Origin: Flavobacterium sp. | Lineage (GTDB): Bacteria > Bacteroidota > Bacteroidia > Flavobacteriales > Flavobacteriaceae | DNA: 18,100 nucleotides | Direction of reading: 5' to 3' | Assembly: GCA_030151255.1 (NCBI GenBank) | Contig: JASLED010000079.1 | Coordinates: 1-18,100, forward strand | Shown: positions 8,172 through 15,682 of the stretch, in pieces | How the letters are laid out: every line of letters starts with the position of its first letter | Numbering within the stretch: position 1 is the first letter of the stretch | Made by a program: the position numbers and the translations under genes | Notes under the pieces: model-generated | What the model was told of the DNA's origin: nothing | The model's database searches: none | What the model saw: only the letters and a program-made list of their open reading frames with translations

Positions 8172-9707
8172 TTAAAAGAAAATGTTATAAGAAAGATTAA
8201 TCCAATTGTCTGTTATTTTTAAATCGGCATTTCTGTATACATTGTTGTAATATGAATCAACTAAACTTGTTTTATATGATCTTGTTGAATAAGCATACGA
8301 TAAATCTAAGCGTGAACCTGCGAATTCGTACCCAACACCAAGTGAAAATCCATTTAAATCTCCAGTATATTTAATGTTTTTGTATGGGCTTTGCTCATAA
8401 CGATATCCACCTCTCATGCTAAAATGATTAATTCTGTATTCTGCTCCAACACGCAATTCGCTTGCAACTTTCATTTCTTCATTAAAGAAATTGTTTGAAG
8501 CGTTAAAAACTCCATCGTTTGGACGTAATTTATTGTTGCTATAATCTTTAATACCATAATCAACACTTATCAATCCTTTTTCTCCAAAAATATAAGCTAA
8601 ACTCCCTGTATATTTTGCAGGTGTGCGAAGTTTATATTTTTCATATATATTTAATATGTTTGGATATAAATAAGAAGGCTCATTTTCTCCAACTCTTGTT
8701 GTTTCTAATCCTTGAGAAAGTTCGTCTTTTAATGAATACCAAGTTGGCGATTCGTAGGCAATACCTGCTCTAAAATTATCAGTTACATGTCCAATTAAAC
8801 CTAAATTAAATGAAAAACCATTTCCGTAAGTATATTGATAATTGTAATAATTGATAGAATTTACAGTGCCAGGAGATAATATTGAATGATTAGTTTCAAA
8901 TGCATTTGATGTTTGTGTATAATCAACTATGTGCAAATTTAAGTTTGCACCAACAAAAATAGAGTTGCCAAGTTGAGCTCCAAAGTTTCCAGAAAATTTA
9001 CTGTTATATCCTGAAGAAACAACCGCTCTACCTTGCGTATAAGTATTGGTATTATCTCCAAAATTGCTAGTATACATTCCGTCTTTTCCACTCACAGGAT
9101 CAATTAAGAAGGTTTTGTAAGCTAAATAGGCTTGTTGACCTTCATAACCTGCTTTATTTGCTGCGTTATAATATCCTTGATCTATGTTCAAATTATTGTT
9201 TACAGCACCATGCGGAACAGCTGCGTTATTTGCATTGTTTAAAAAGTACTGTCCTAAAGAGTTGGTTTGTCCTCTTCCTACAAAAATAAATTCGTTGTTT
9301 AAATTCTTATTGCTTTCGTAATTGATTCCAATTGCAAATTTTTTCAAAAAAGTATTTGATTCATTTGCGTTAAAAACAAACGACGCACCAAGTTGACTCA
9401 GGTCTAAACCACTGTAGTTTTTAGAATCGTTGTTGTTTAAATAATTCGTTTTATTGTTTTTATTAGCAATAGATAAGCTAAAAGAAGCTTGATTATTGTT
9501 GAAAAAGGCCGATCCTGCAGGATTTATTTTTAAAGCAGATAAATCACCACCAACCGCTCCAAATGCACCGCTCATTCCTCTAAATCGGGCAGTTCCATTC
9601 ATGTCAGATTCATTATATCTACTAATATCTTGCGGAACAAATTCTTGTGCATTTACTAATGATGTAGCAAGAATAGATGCTGTAATTCCTAAAATAAATT
9701 TATTCAT
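8172..9707 (-). CDS. OmpP1/FadL/TodX-family outer-membrane transport protein
   Basis: Outer-membrane beta-barrel of the FadL family, which takes up hydrophobic compounds such as long-chain fatty acids by lateral diffusion. 511 residues. Signal peptide 1-21 ('ILATSLVNAQ'), then the family's N-terminal region 'GTARFRGMSGAFGAVGGDLSALKINPAGSAFF' (shown here only as a pattern: GTAR, GAFGAVGGD, SALKINPAG), which includes the conserved NPAG. The remainder is strand-like with many Asn and Tyr, including 'GVGYEFAGSRLDLSYAYS', and ends in an aromatic C-terminus (YNIFF) typical for BAM-inserted barrels. It is separated by only 26 bp from the upstream lipoprotein gene with no terminator between, so the two are probably one operon. 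The substrate is not determinable; Bacteroidetes members are annotated broadly. Confidence 0.9.
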   Translation of the reverse strand: MNKFILGITASILATSLVNAQEFVPQDISRYNESDMNGTARFRGMSGAFGAVGGDLSALKINPAGSAFFNNNQASFSLSIANKNNKTNYLNNNDSKNYSGLDLSQLGASFVFNANESNTFLKKFAIGINYESNKNLNNEFIFVGRGQTNSLGQYFLNNANNAAVPHGAVNNNLNIDQGYYNAANKAGYEGQQAYLAYKTFLIDPVSGKDGMYTSNFGDNTNTYTQGRAVVSSGYNSKFSGNFGAQLGNSIFVGANLNLHIVDYTQTSNAFETNHSILSPGTVNSINYYNYQYTYGNGFSFNLGLIGHVTDNFRAGIAYESPTWYSLKDELSQGLETTRVGENEPSYLYPNILNIYEKYKLRTPAKYTGSLAYIFGEKGLISVDYGIKDYSNNKLRPNDGVFNASNNFFNEEMKVASELRVGAEYRINHFSMRGGYRYEQSPYKNIKYTGDLNGFSLGVGYEFAGSRLDLSYAYSTRSYKTSLVDSYYNNVYRNADLKITDNWINLSYNIFF

Positions 9708-9733
9708 AAATATGTTTTTCCTAAATTTAGTTT

Positions 9734-10837
9734 TTAACGTCTTGTATTATTACTACCGCCACTGCTTCTGCTGTAATTGCTACCGCTACTAAAGCCGCTG
9801 CTTCTTACGTTGCTACTAGAACTTCTTGTGTAATTAGATGAAGACGAACTTGGTTGTCTGCTGTAAGATGAATTTGTATTTTGATTAGAATAATTGTTTC
9901 TTACTGCATTGTCATTTCTATAGTTAGAGTTGTTTGTGTTAGTTCTAGAATAATTAGAATTTCTAACAGTATTGTTGTTTACTCTATCTGTTGATTGTCT
10001 AATTGTTTCGGCTCTATTGCTGCTATTTGAGTTTTTAATACTTTCTACAGCTTGTACTCTTGTAGAATAATCTACTCTAGAATTTACACTTTCTCTAGAT
10101 ATACCTCGTCTATAATCGTTTATATTATCTCTAGTAACCGAATTTCTAATATTTTCTGTTCTATTGTTAGAATCGTTGCGCACGTTGGCAAATCGGTTAT
10201 TTCCTCTAGAATAGTAAGTGTTGTTTATAGCGGCATCTGTTCTTACATTTGAGTAAGAAGCTCTTTGACCTTGGTATGAAGGTGTATAATAGTTGTATCT
10301 GTAATATGGTGATCCCCAATAGTTGTTGTAGTAAGGCGATCCCCAATAACCTCCAGCATACCAAGAACCATAATAACCTCCCCAGCCATAACCAAATCCG
10401 TAACCAAATCCACTGCCAAAATAGTATGGATCATAAAACGGACTGTAATAACCGTAACCCAAATATGGTCTTCCCCAATATGGAGAGTTGTTGTAAATGT
10501 TTATTTTTAAACTCGAAGGTTGTTGTCCCCAAGAACCATATCCAACTGTTGTTGTAGGTAAATTGTTTAATAAGCTATCATTTACAGGAGAAACATATGA
10601 GCTAATGTCTGTTAAATATTCAGAGTCTTTACTTAACGATGCAAAATATTCTTGGTAGAATTCACCAGAATCGTTAATGGTATAAGGATCAACATGTGAA
10701 TTTCGATTATAAACGCCATCTTGTGCATATGAGGCATTGTGATATGAACCACATGAAATAGCTAATCCGCCTAATATACATAAAAGGCTGATTCTTCTTA
10801 ATAAAGTAGCTTTTTGAAGAATTGTAGTCATTTTCAT
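9734..10837 (-). CDS. Putative lipoprotein with Tyr/Gly-rich and Ser/Asn/Arg-rich low-complexity domains
   Basis: 367 residues from ATG 10837 (MKMTTILQK...); ATG 10831 is nearly as good. The open frame extends to a TTG at 10864, but that codon lies inside the promoter -7 element. A hydrophobic segment ends in LAISC with Cys about residue 29 followed by Gly-Ser, so a lipoprotein is likely. A moderately ordered stretch of about 70 residues follows. Next comes a Tyr/Gly/Trp/Pro-rich block (about 95-175) with repeated 'YWGSPYY' and 'GFGYGFGYGWGG'. The last 190 residues or so are Ser/Asn/Arg-rich with scattered Tyr and end in NNTRR. No catalytic motif is visible. First gene of an operon with the OmpP1/FadL gene. 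Function unknown; the composition suggests an extended, disordered surface or periplasmic protein (inference). Confidence 0.8.
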   Translation of the reverse strand: MKMTTILQKATLLRRISLLCILGGLAISCGSYHNASYAQDGVYNRNSHVDPYTINDSGEFYQEYFASLSKDSEYLTDISSYVSPVNDSLLNNLPTTTVGYGSWGQQPSSLKINIYNNSPYWGRPYLGYGYYSPFYDPYYFGSGFGYGFGYGWGGYYGSWYAGGYWGSPYYNNYWGSPYYRYNYYTPSYQGQRASYSNVRTDAAINNTYYSRGNNRFANVRNDSNNRTENIRNSVTRDNINDYRRGISRESVNSRVDYSTRVQAVESIKNSNSSNRAETIRQSTDRVNNNTVRNSNYSRTNTNNSNYRNDNAVRNNYSNQNTNSSYSRQPSSSSSNYTRSSSSNVRSSGFSSGSNYSRSSGGSNNTRR

Positions 10838-10848
10838 TGGAAATATAA

Positions 10849-10879
10849 TTGTTGTTAAAAACAAATTTAGTTACTTTTG
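10849..10879 (+). promoter_or_regulatory. Promoter of proS (TTG, N17 or N20, TACTTTTG)
   Basis: The -7 element TACTTTTG (10872-10879) fully matches TAnnTTTG. Two possible -33 TTG trinucleotides lie at 10849-10851 and 10852-10854, giving spacers of 20 or 17 bp, both in the range known for Flavobacterium promoters. Predicted start near 10885, leader about 50 bases. It overlaps the divergent operon promoter: the two -7 boxes are 2 bp apart. Confidence 0.6.
10862..10869 (-). promoter_or_regulatory. Bacteroidetes -7 promoter element of the lipoprotein-FadL operon
   Basis: Reads TAAATTTG on the minus strand, a full TAnnTTTG match. It predicts a start near 10855 and a leader of about 18-25 bases to ATG 10837 or 10831. 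The nearest minus-strand TTG lies only 12 bp upstream, a poor -33 spacing. Confidence 0.5.
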
Positions 10880-10934
10880 TCCAATTATTATAGTTAATTA
10901 TGAGTTAAACAACTTAACTGCTAATATATTAAAA

Positions 10935-12410
10935 ATGAGTAAAAGTATTACTAAAAGAAGTGAAGACTACTCGAAATGGTACAATGAGCTTGTAGTAAAA
11001 GCGGATTTGGCCGAAAATTCGGGAGTTAGAGGATGTATGGTAATTAAACCATACGGCTATGCGATTTGGGAGAAAATGCAAGCAGAATTAGATAAAAAGT
11101 TCAAAGAAACTGGACATCAAAACGCGTATTTCCCCTTATTTATCCCCAAGTCTTATTTTAGTAAAGAGGCAAGTCATGTGGATGGATTTGCTAAGGAGTG
11201 TGCGGTTGTAACTCATTATCGATTAAAGACTGGCGAGGATGGAAAAACGATTGAAGTTGATCCAGATGCTAAATTGGAAGAAGAATTAATTGTACGTCCT
11301 ACATCGGAAACAATTATTTGGGATACTTACAGAAAATGGATTGAGTCATATAGAGACCTGCCTATTTTAGTAAATCAATGGGCAAATGTTGTTCGTTGGG
11401 AAATGAGAACGCGTTTGTTTTTAAGAACAGCTGAGTTTTTATGGCAAGAAGGACATACAGCTCATGCTACAAAGCAAGAGGCAATTGCAGAAGCAGAACA
11501 AATGCTTGATGTATATGCAGATTTTGCAGAAAATTTTATGGCAATTCCAGTTATAAAAGGATTTAAAACAGAAAACGAAAGATTTGCAGGTGCAATTGAA
11601 ACATATTGTATTGAAGCTTTAATGCAAGATGGAAAAGCATTGCAAGCAGGTACTTCTCACTTTTTAGGACAAAATTTTGCAAAAGCATTTGATGTGAAAT
11701 TTACAAGCCAAGAAGGAAAACAAGAATATGTTTGGGCAACTTCTTGGGGAGTTAGTACACGTTTAATGGGAGCATTAGTTATGACGCATTCTGATGACAA
11801 TGGATTAGTATTGCCTCCAAATTTAGCACCAATACAAGTTGTAATTATTCCAATTCATAGAAATGATGAACAATTAGAAACTATTCGCGAAGAGGTAAAA
11901 GTACTTACAGATCGATTGAAAAAATTAAATATTTCATTTAAATTTGATGACAGAACTGTATTCAAACCAGGATGGAAGTTTAATGAGTACGAATTAAAAG
12001 GTGTACCTTTACGTATTGCAATTGGTCCAAAAGATTTAGAAAATGGTACTTTTGAAGTAGCACGTAGAGATACATTAACTAAAGAAATAGTAGCAAAAGC
12101 AAATATTGTAGAATATATTCAAGATATGTTAGAAGAGATTCAAAATAATCTTTTCAAAAAAGCATATGATTATAGAGCAGAACATATCACAGAAGTAAAC
12201 TCTTTCGAAGAATTTAAAGAAATTTTGGAAGGTAAAGGAGGATTTGTTTCTGCACATTGGGATGGAACAATTGAAACAGAGGAAAAAATAAAAGAATTAA
12301 CAAAAGCTACAATTCGCTGTATTCCAATTGATAGAAAAGAAGAAGAAGGTGTTTGTGTACTTACAGGGCAGCCATCAAAAGGAAGAGTCTTATTTGCAAA
12401 AGCATATTAG
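10935..12410 (+). CDS. proS: Prolyl-tRNA synthetase, archaeal/eukaryotic-type
   Basis: Class II cytoplasmic enzyme that charges tRNA-Pro with proline. 491 residues, the usual size of the short archaeal/eukaryotic-like form (type 3), which lacks the large editing insertion of the E. coli type. Visible signatures: 'GVRGCMVIKPYGYAIWEKMQ' near the N-terminus; class II motif 2 'RPTSETIIWDTYRKW...VVRWEMRTRLFLRTAEFLWQEGHTAHAT' (in pieces: RPTSE, RWEMR, FLRTAEFLWQEGH); 'QAGTSHFLGQNFAKAF'; motif 3-like 'TSWGVSTRLMGALVMTHSDD'; the anticodon-binding domain beginning 'LAPIQVVIIPIH'; and the C-terminal domain ending 'AKAY', as in archaeal forms. Starts at ATG 10935. No convincing terminator follows before the tRNA promoter. 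This enzyme type is normal for Bacteroidetes. Confidence 0.97.
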   Translation: MSKSITKRSEDYSKWYNELVVKADLAENSGVRGCMVIKPYGYAIWEKMQAELDKKFKETGHQNAYFPLFIPKSYFSKEASHVDGFAKECAVVTHYRLKTGEDGKTIEVDPDAKLEEELIVRPTSETIIWDTYRKWIESYRDLPILVNQWANVVRWEMRTRLFLRTAEFLWQEGHTAHATKQEAIAEAEQMLDVYADFAENFMAIPVIKGFKTENERFAGAIETYCIEALMQDGKALQAGTSHFLGQNFAKAFDVKFTSQEGKQEYVWATSWGVSTRLMGALVMTHSDDNGLVLPPNLAPIQVVIIPIHRNDEQLETIREEVKVLTDRLKKLNISFKFDDRTVFKPGWKFNEYELKGVPLRIAIGPKDLENGTFEVARRDTLTKEIVAKANIVEYIQDMLEEIQNNLFKKAYDYRAEHITEVNSFEEFKEILEGKGGFVSAHWDGTIETEEKIKELTKATIRCIPIDRKEEEGVCVLTGQPSKGRVLFAKAY

Positions 12411-12434
12411 AAATAAAAAATTTTGTTTTTTCTC

Positions 12435-12464
12435 TTGCAGGTTTTAAAAAATGTTGTAGTTTTG
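12435..12464 (+). promoter_or_regulatory. Promoter of the tRNA-Glu array (TTG, N19, TAGTTTTG)
   Basis: TTG at 12435-12437, 19-bp spacer, then TAGTTTTG (12457-12464), a full Bacteroidetes consensus match, followed by CATCCGC. Predicted start near 12470, about 18 bp before the first tRNA. This is the best-matching promoter in the window and fits a highly expressed stable-RNA operon. Confidence 0.7.
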
Positions 12465-12487
12465 CATCCGCATTAGATAAACAAAAT

Positions 12488-12559
12488 GGTCCGTTCGTCT
12501 AGGGGTTAGGACGCCAGGTTTTCATCCTGGTAACAGGGGTTCGATTCCCCTACGGACTA
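12488..12559 (+). tRNA. tRNA-Glu (anticodon UUC), copy 1
   Basis: 72 bases forming a full cloverleaf. The acceptor stem GGTCCGT pairs with ACGGACT (first pair G-U), followed by discriminator A. The anticodon stem CCAGG/CCTGG encloses loop TTTTCAT, giving anticodon TTC. The T arm is AGGGG-TTCGATT-CCCCT. The 3' CCA is not encoded (next bases CAG), so it must be added after transcription. Confidence 0.97.
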
Positions 12560-12594
12560 CAGATTCTTTTTTAAAGAATTGTTTTTAATGTTTT

Positions 12595-12666
12595 GGTCCG
12601 TTCGTCTAGGGGTTAGGACGCCAGGTTTTCATCCTGGTAACAGGGGTTCGATTCCCCTACGGACTA
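12595..12666 (+). tRNA. tRNA-Glu (anticodon UUC), copy 2
   Basis: Base-for-base identical to copy 1, with the same anticodon loop TTTTCAT and no encoded CCA. Separated from copy 1 by 35 bases that include a small hairpin (ATTCTTT / AAAGAAT, 12563-12579). Confidence 0.97.
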
Positions 12667-12701
12667 CAGTTCTTTTACAGAATTAATTATTACCAAATTA
12701 T

Positions 12702-12773
12702 GGTCCGTTCGTCTAGGGGTTAGGACGCCAGGTTTTCATCCTGGTAACAGGGGTTCGATTCCCCTACGGACTA
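12702..12773 (+). tRNA. tRNA-Glu (anticodon UUC), copy 3
   Basis: Identical to copies 1 and 2. The spacer from copy 2 is again exactly 35 bases but of different sequence. It is followed by an A-rich stretch and then rpsT 40 bp downstream, with no terminator between. Confidence 0.97.
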
Positions 12774-12813
12774 CAGAAAAAAAATAGTATAGACTTAATA
12801 AAATATTTAAAAA

Positions 12814-13065
12814 ATGGCAAATCATAAGTCAGCTTTAAAAAGAATTAGAAGTAACGAAAAAAAGAGAGTTTTAAACAGATATCAGCATAAAACAACTCGT
12901 AATGCTATCAAAGCTTTACGTTTGATCGAAGATCAAAAAGATGCAACTGAAAAATTACCAGTAGTTGTTGCAATGATTGATAAATTAGCGAAGAAAAATA
13001 TTATTCACGCTAATAAAGCTTCTAATTTAAAATCTAAATTAACAAAACACGTTGCTGCTTTATAA
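12814..13065 (+). CDS. rpsT: 30S ribosomal protein S20
   Basis: Primary 16S rRNA-binding protein of the small subunit. 83 residues, very basic, helical, with the family start MANHKSALKRIRSNEKKR and the C-terminal 'IHANKASNLKSKLTKHV'. Length is typical. It starts 40 bp after the third tRNA-Glu. I find no TAnnTTTG element or terminator in that gap, so rpsT is probably transcribed at least partly by read-through from the tRNA promoter at 12435-12464 and released by RNase processing of the tRNAs. A strong hairpin terminator follows. Confidence 0.97.
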   Translation: MANHKSALKRIRSNEKKRVLNRYQHKTTRNAIKALRLIEDQKDATEKLPVVVAMIDKLAKKNIIHANKASNLKSKLTKHVAAL

Positions 13066-13100
13066 TAAGCAATGCGTTGTGTTGAAAGAAGACATATACT

Positions 13101-13129
13101 AAGCTCTCAATAACATGAGAGCTTTTTTT
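13101..13129 (+). terminator. Terminator after rpsT
   Basis: AAGCTCTCA (13101-13109), 6-base loop, TGAGAGCTT (13116-13124), ending in seven Ts. It would end the tRNA-Glu/rpsT transcript. Confidence 0.9.
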
Positions 13130-13179
13130 GTTTATACTAAAAAAAAACAAATATTTAAAATAATTTATAAAGTCCTTAT

Positions 13180-14979
13180 ATGACACAAACTAGGAATATT
13201 GCAATTATTGCACACGTTGACCACGGTAAAACAACTATGGTTGATAAAATCTTACATCACTGTCAATTATTTCGTGAGAGTGAAACCTCAGGAGAATTAA
13301 TTTTAGATAATGAGGATATTGAGAGAGAAAGAGGTATTACAATTGTATCTAAAAACGTTTCTGTAAACTATAAAGGTACAAAAATCAATATCATCGATAC
13401 TCCCGGACACGCCGATTTCGGTGGTGAAGTAGAACGTGTATTAAACATGGCTGATGGTGTACTTTTGATAGTAGATGCTTTCGAAGGTCCAATGCCACAA
13501 ACTCGTTTCGTATTGCAAAAAGCAATTAGCTTAGGGTTAAAACCATGTGTAGTTGTTAATAAGGTTGATAAAGAAAACTGTACGCCAGAAGAGGTACATG
13601 AAAAAGTATTCGATTTAATGTTCGAATTAGGTGCTGAAGAATGGCAAATGGACTTCCCTGCAGTTTATGGTTCTGCTAAAAACAATTGGATGTCTACAGA
13701 CTGGAAACAACCAACAGATTCTTTTGAACCATTATTAGATATGGTTTTAGAACATATTCCAGCTGCTGAAGTAAAAGAAGGAACTCCGCAAATGTTGATT
13801 ACTTCTTTAGATTATTCAACTTTTACTGGACGTATTGCTATTGGTCGTTTACATCGTGGAGTTTTGAAAGAAGGAATGAATATTTCTTTAATCAAGAGAG
13901 ATGGATCAATTGTAAAATCGAAAATTAAAGAGTTACATACTTTTGAAGGATTAGGACGTAAAAAAGTATCTGAAGTACATGCTGGAGATATTTGTGCGGT
14001 TGTAGGTATTGAAGGATTTGAAATTGGTGATGTAATTGCTGATTATGAAAACCCAGAAGCATTGCCAACAATTACAATTGATGAGCCAACAATGAGTATG
14101 TTGTTTACAATTAACGATTCTCCATTCTTTGGAAAAGAAGGTAAATTTGTAACTTCTCGTCATATTAAGGATCGTTTGAACAAGGAATTAGAAAAAAACT
14201 TAGCGTTACGCGTTAATGAAACAGACAGTGCTGATAAATTTATGGTTTTTGGCCGTGGTGTATTACACTTATCTGTATTAATTGAAACAATGCGTCGTGA
14301 AGGATATGAATTGCAAATTGGTCAGCCACAAGTAATCATCAAAGAAATTGATGGTGTAAAATGTGAGCCAATTGAGGAATTAACGATCGATATTCCAGAA
14401 AATTTATCAGGAAGAGGAGTAGAATACGTTACATTAAGAAAAGGAGAAATGCTAAGCATGGAGCCAAAAGGTGAGCGTATGATTATGAAATTCTTAGTAC
14501 CTTCAAGAGGTATCATCGGATTGAGAAATCAGTTGTTAACAGCTACTGCTGGAGAGGCAATTATGTCGCACCGTTTCTTAGAGTACCAACCATACAGAGG
14601 AGAAATTCCTGGACGTATTAATGGTTCATTAATTTCTATGGAAAACGGAAAAGCAATTCCATATTCTATCGATAAATTACAAGACAGAGGTAAGTTTTTC
14701 GTTGATCCAAACGAAGATATTTACGAAGGACAGGTAATTGGAGAGAACTCTAGAGGAGATGATATGACGGTAAACGTAACTAAAACTAAAAAGTTAACAA
14801 ACGTTCGTGCGTCTGGATCTGATGATAAAGCGAAAATTGTTCCGGCAATTAAGTTTTCATTAGAAGAAGCTTTAGAATACATTCAAAAAGATGAATACGT
14901 TGAGGTAACTCCAAAATCATTGCGTTTACGTAAGATTTTCTTAAAAGAAACAGATCGTAAAAGAAATAAAATTTCTTAA
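13180..14979 (+). CDS. typA: Ribosome-associated translational GTPase TypA/BipA
   Basis: EF-G-like GTPase that binds the 70S ribosome and helps 50S subunit assembly and stress or low-temperature growth in other bacteria. 599 residues, typical. G1 is at 11-19 (AHVDHGKTT), G2 within ERGITI near 50-55, G3 DTPGH at 73-77, G4 NKVD at 127-130 and G5 'YGSAKN'. EF-G domain II follows, then domains III and V, and the BipA-specific C-terminal domain ('RGIIGLRNQLLTATAGEAIMSHRF' in part; 'NVRASGSDDK'). Starts at ATG 13180, about 50 bp after the rpsT terminator. I could not find a clear consensus promoter in that gap. queE follows after 33 bp with no terminator, so the two may be co-transcribed. Confidence 0.97.
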   Translation: MTQTRNIAIIAHVDHGKTTMVDKILHHCQLFRESETSGELILDNEDIERERGITIVSKNVSVNYKGTKINIIDTPGHADFGGEVERVLNMADGVLLIVDAFEGPMPQTRFVLQKAISLGLKPCVVVNKVDKENCTPEEVHEKVFDLMFELGAEEWQMDFPAVYGSAKNNWMSTDWKQPTDSFEPLLDMVLEHIPAAEVKEGTPQMLITSLDYSTFTGRIAIGRLHRGVLKEGMNISLIKRDGSIVKSKIKELHTFEGLGRKKVSEVHAGDICAVVGIEGFEIGDVIADYENPEALPTITIDEPTMSMLFTINDSPFFGKEGKFVTSRHIKDRLNKELEKNLALRVNETDSADKFMVFGRGVLHLSVLIETMRREGYELQIGQPQVIIKEIDGVKCEPIEELTIDIPENLSGRGVEYVTLRKGEMLSMEPKGERMIMKFLVPSRGIIGLRNQLLTATAGEAIMSHRFLEYQPYRGEIPGRINGSLISMENGKAIPYSIDKLQDRGKFFVDPNEDIYEGQVIGENSRGDDMTVNVTKTKKLTNVRASGSDDKAKIVPAIKFSLEEALEYIQKDEYVEVTPKSLRLRKIFLKETDRKRNKIS

Positions 14980-15012
14980 TACGTTTTGTAAAAGTATTAA
15001 AGTATATCAGAT

Positions 15013-15642
15013 ATGATAGAATACGATAAAGTAGCATTAACAGAAGGGAAAATACTGCCTATTATGGAGCAGTTTTACACAATCCAAGGAGAAGGTTTCT
15101 ACTCTGGTAATGCTGCTTATTTTATACGTTTAGGCGGATGCGATGTTGGCTGTCATTGGTGCGATGTAAAAGAAAGTTGGGATGCAGCACTTCATCCATT
15201 AACAACAGTAGAAAGTATTGTTGATCAAGCTTCTTCTGTAGCTAATTTAGCTGTAATTACAGGAGGAGAGCCTTTAATGTATAATCTAGATTATTTAACG
15301 CTTAAGTTAAAAGAAGCAGGATTGCATACCAATATTGAAACTTCTGGAGCATATGAAATGTCTGGATATTTTGATTGGGTTTGTTTATCGCCTAAAAAAG
15401 CAAAGTTGCCAACAGAAAGTGCTTATAAAGCTGCAAATGAGCTTAAAGTAATTATTTATAATAAACACGATTTTATTTTTGCGGAAGAACAAGCTGCAAA
15501 AGTGAATGAAAATGCGTTATTATTGTTGCAAACAGAATGGAGTAAAAGAGATGAAATGATGCCATTAATTATTGAGTACGTAAAGAAAAATCCGAAATGG
15601 AAAATTTCATTACAAACTCATAAGTTTTTGGATATTCCATAG
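15013..15642 (+). CDS. queE: 7-carboxy-7-deazaguanine synthase QueE (radical SAM)
   Basis: Radical-SAM enzyme that converts 6-carboxytetrahydropterin to 7-carboxy-7-deazaguanine, a step toward preQ0 and queuosine in tRNA. 209 residues, typical. The N-terminal substrate motif 'FYTIQGEGFYSG' is present. The cluster-binding CX3CX2C is at C43, C47 and C50 ('GGCDVGCHWCDVKESW'). SAM-binding 'ITGGEPL' follows, then 'NIETSGAY' and 'CLSPKK'. It sits 33 bp after typA on the same strand. No other queuosine gene is in the window, so the rest of the pathway must be elsewhere. Confidence 0.93.
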   Translation: MIEYDKVALTEGKILPIMEQFYTIQGEGFYSGNAAYFIRLGGCDVGCHWCDVKESWDAALHPLTTVESIVDQASSVANLAVITGGEPLMYNLDYLTLKLKEAGLHTNIETSGAYEMSGYFDWVCLSPKKAKLPTESAYKAANELKVIIYNKHDFIFAEEQAAKVNENALLLLQTEWSKRDEMMPLIIEYVKKNPKWKISLQTHKFLDIP

Positions 15643-15658
15643 CATATTTCTATATTTA
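15628..15658 (+). promoter_or_regulatory. Possible promoter of the DUF2059 gene
   Basis: TTG at 15628-15630, 20-bp spacer, TATATTTA at 15651-15658, a 7-of-8 match to TAnnTTTG. Predicted leader about 19 bases. The -33 part lies inside the end of queE. Confidence 0.35.
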
Positions 15659-15682
15659 CCAAATACAAAAAATAGTAATATT

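Larger units (their letters stand above)
12487..12776 (+). repeat. Tandem tRNA-Glu array with exact 107-bp period
   Basis: Three copies whose identity runs from one base before each tRNA (T) to four bases past it (CCAG context reads A-CAG), about 76 bp. Start-to-start distance is 107 bp both times. The two 35-base spacers have diverged but both begin CAG and contain a TTCTTTT...AGAATT motif. This suggests unit duplication, with selection holding only the tRNA part constant. Confidence 0.85.

Noticed and set aside
10249..10557. Overlapping open frames on both strands inside the Tyr/Gly-rich region
   Set aside because: They arise from the biased repetitive codons of the lipoprotein gene; no start context, family match or sensible composition.
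10838..10864. Longer N-terminus of the lipoprotein from TTG 10864
   Set aside because: The TTG overlaps the -7 promoter element; ATG 10837 or 10831 gives a normal lipoprotein signal.
12411..12434. A proS terminator in the AAAAAATTTTGTTTTTT stretch
   Set aside because: Only an A/T-only stem of about six pairs is possible; too weak to call.
12488..12773. tRNA genes as an attachment site for an integrated element
   Set aside because: No integrase, no partial tRNA copy flanking foreign genes, and the neighbours (proS, rpsT) are housekeeping genes.
12487..12776. Three identical repeats with equal 35-base spacers, resembling a small CRISPR array
   Set aside because: The repeats fold as tRNA-Glu cloverleaves and are too long (about 76 bp) for CRISPR repeats; no cas gene is nearby.
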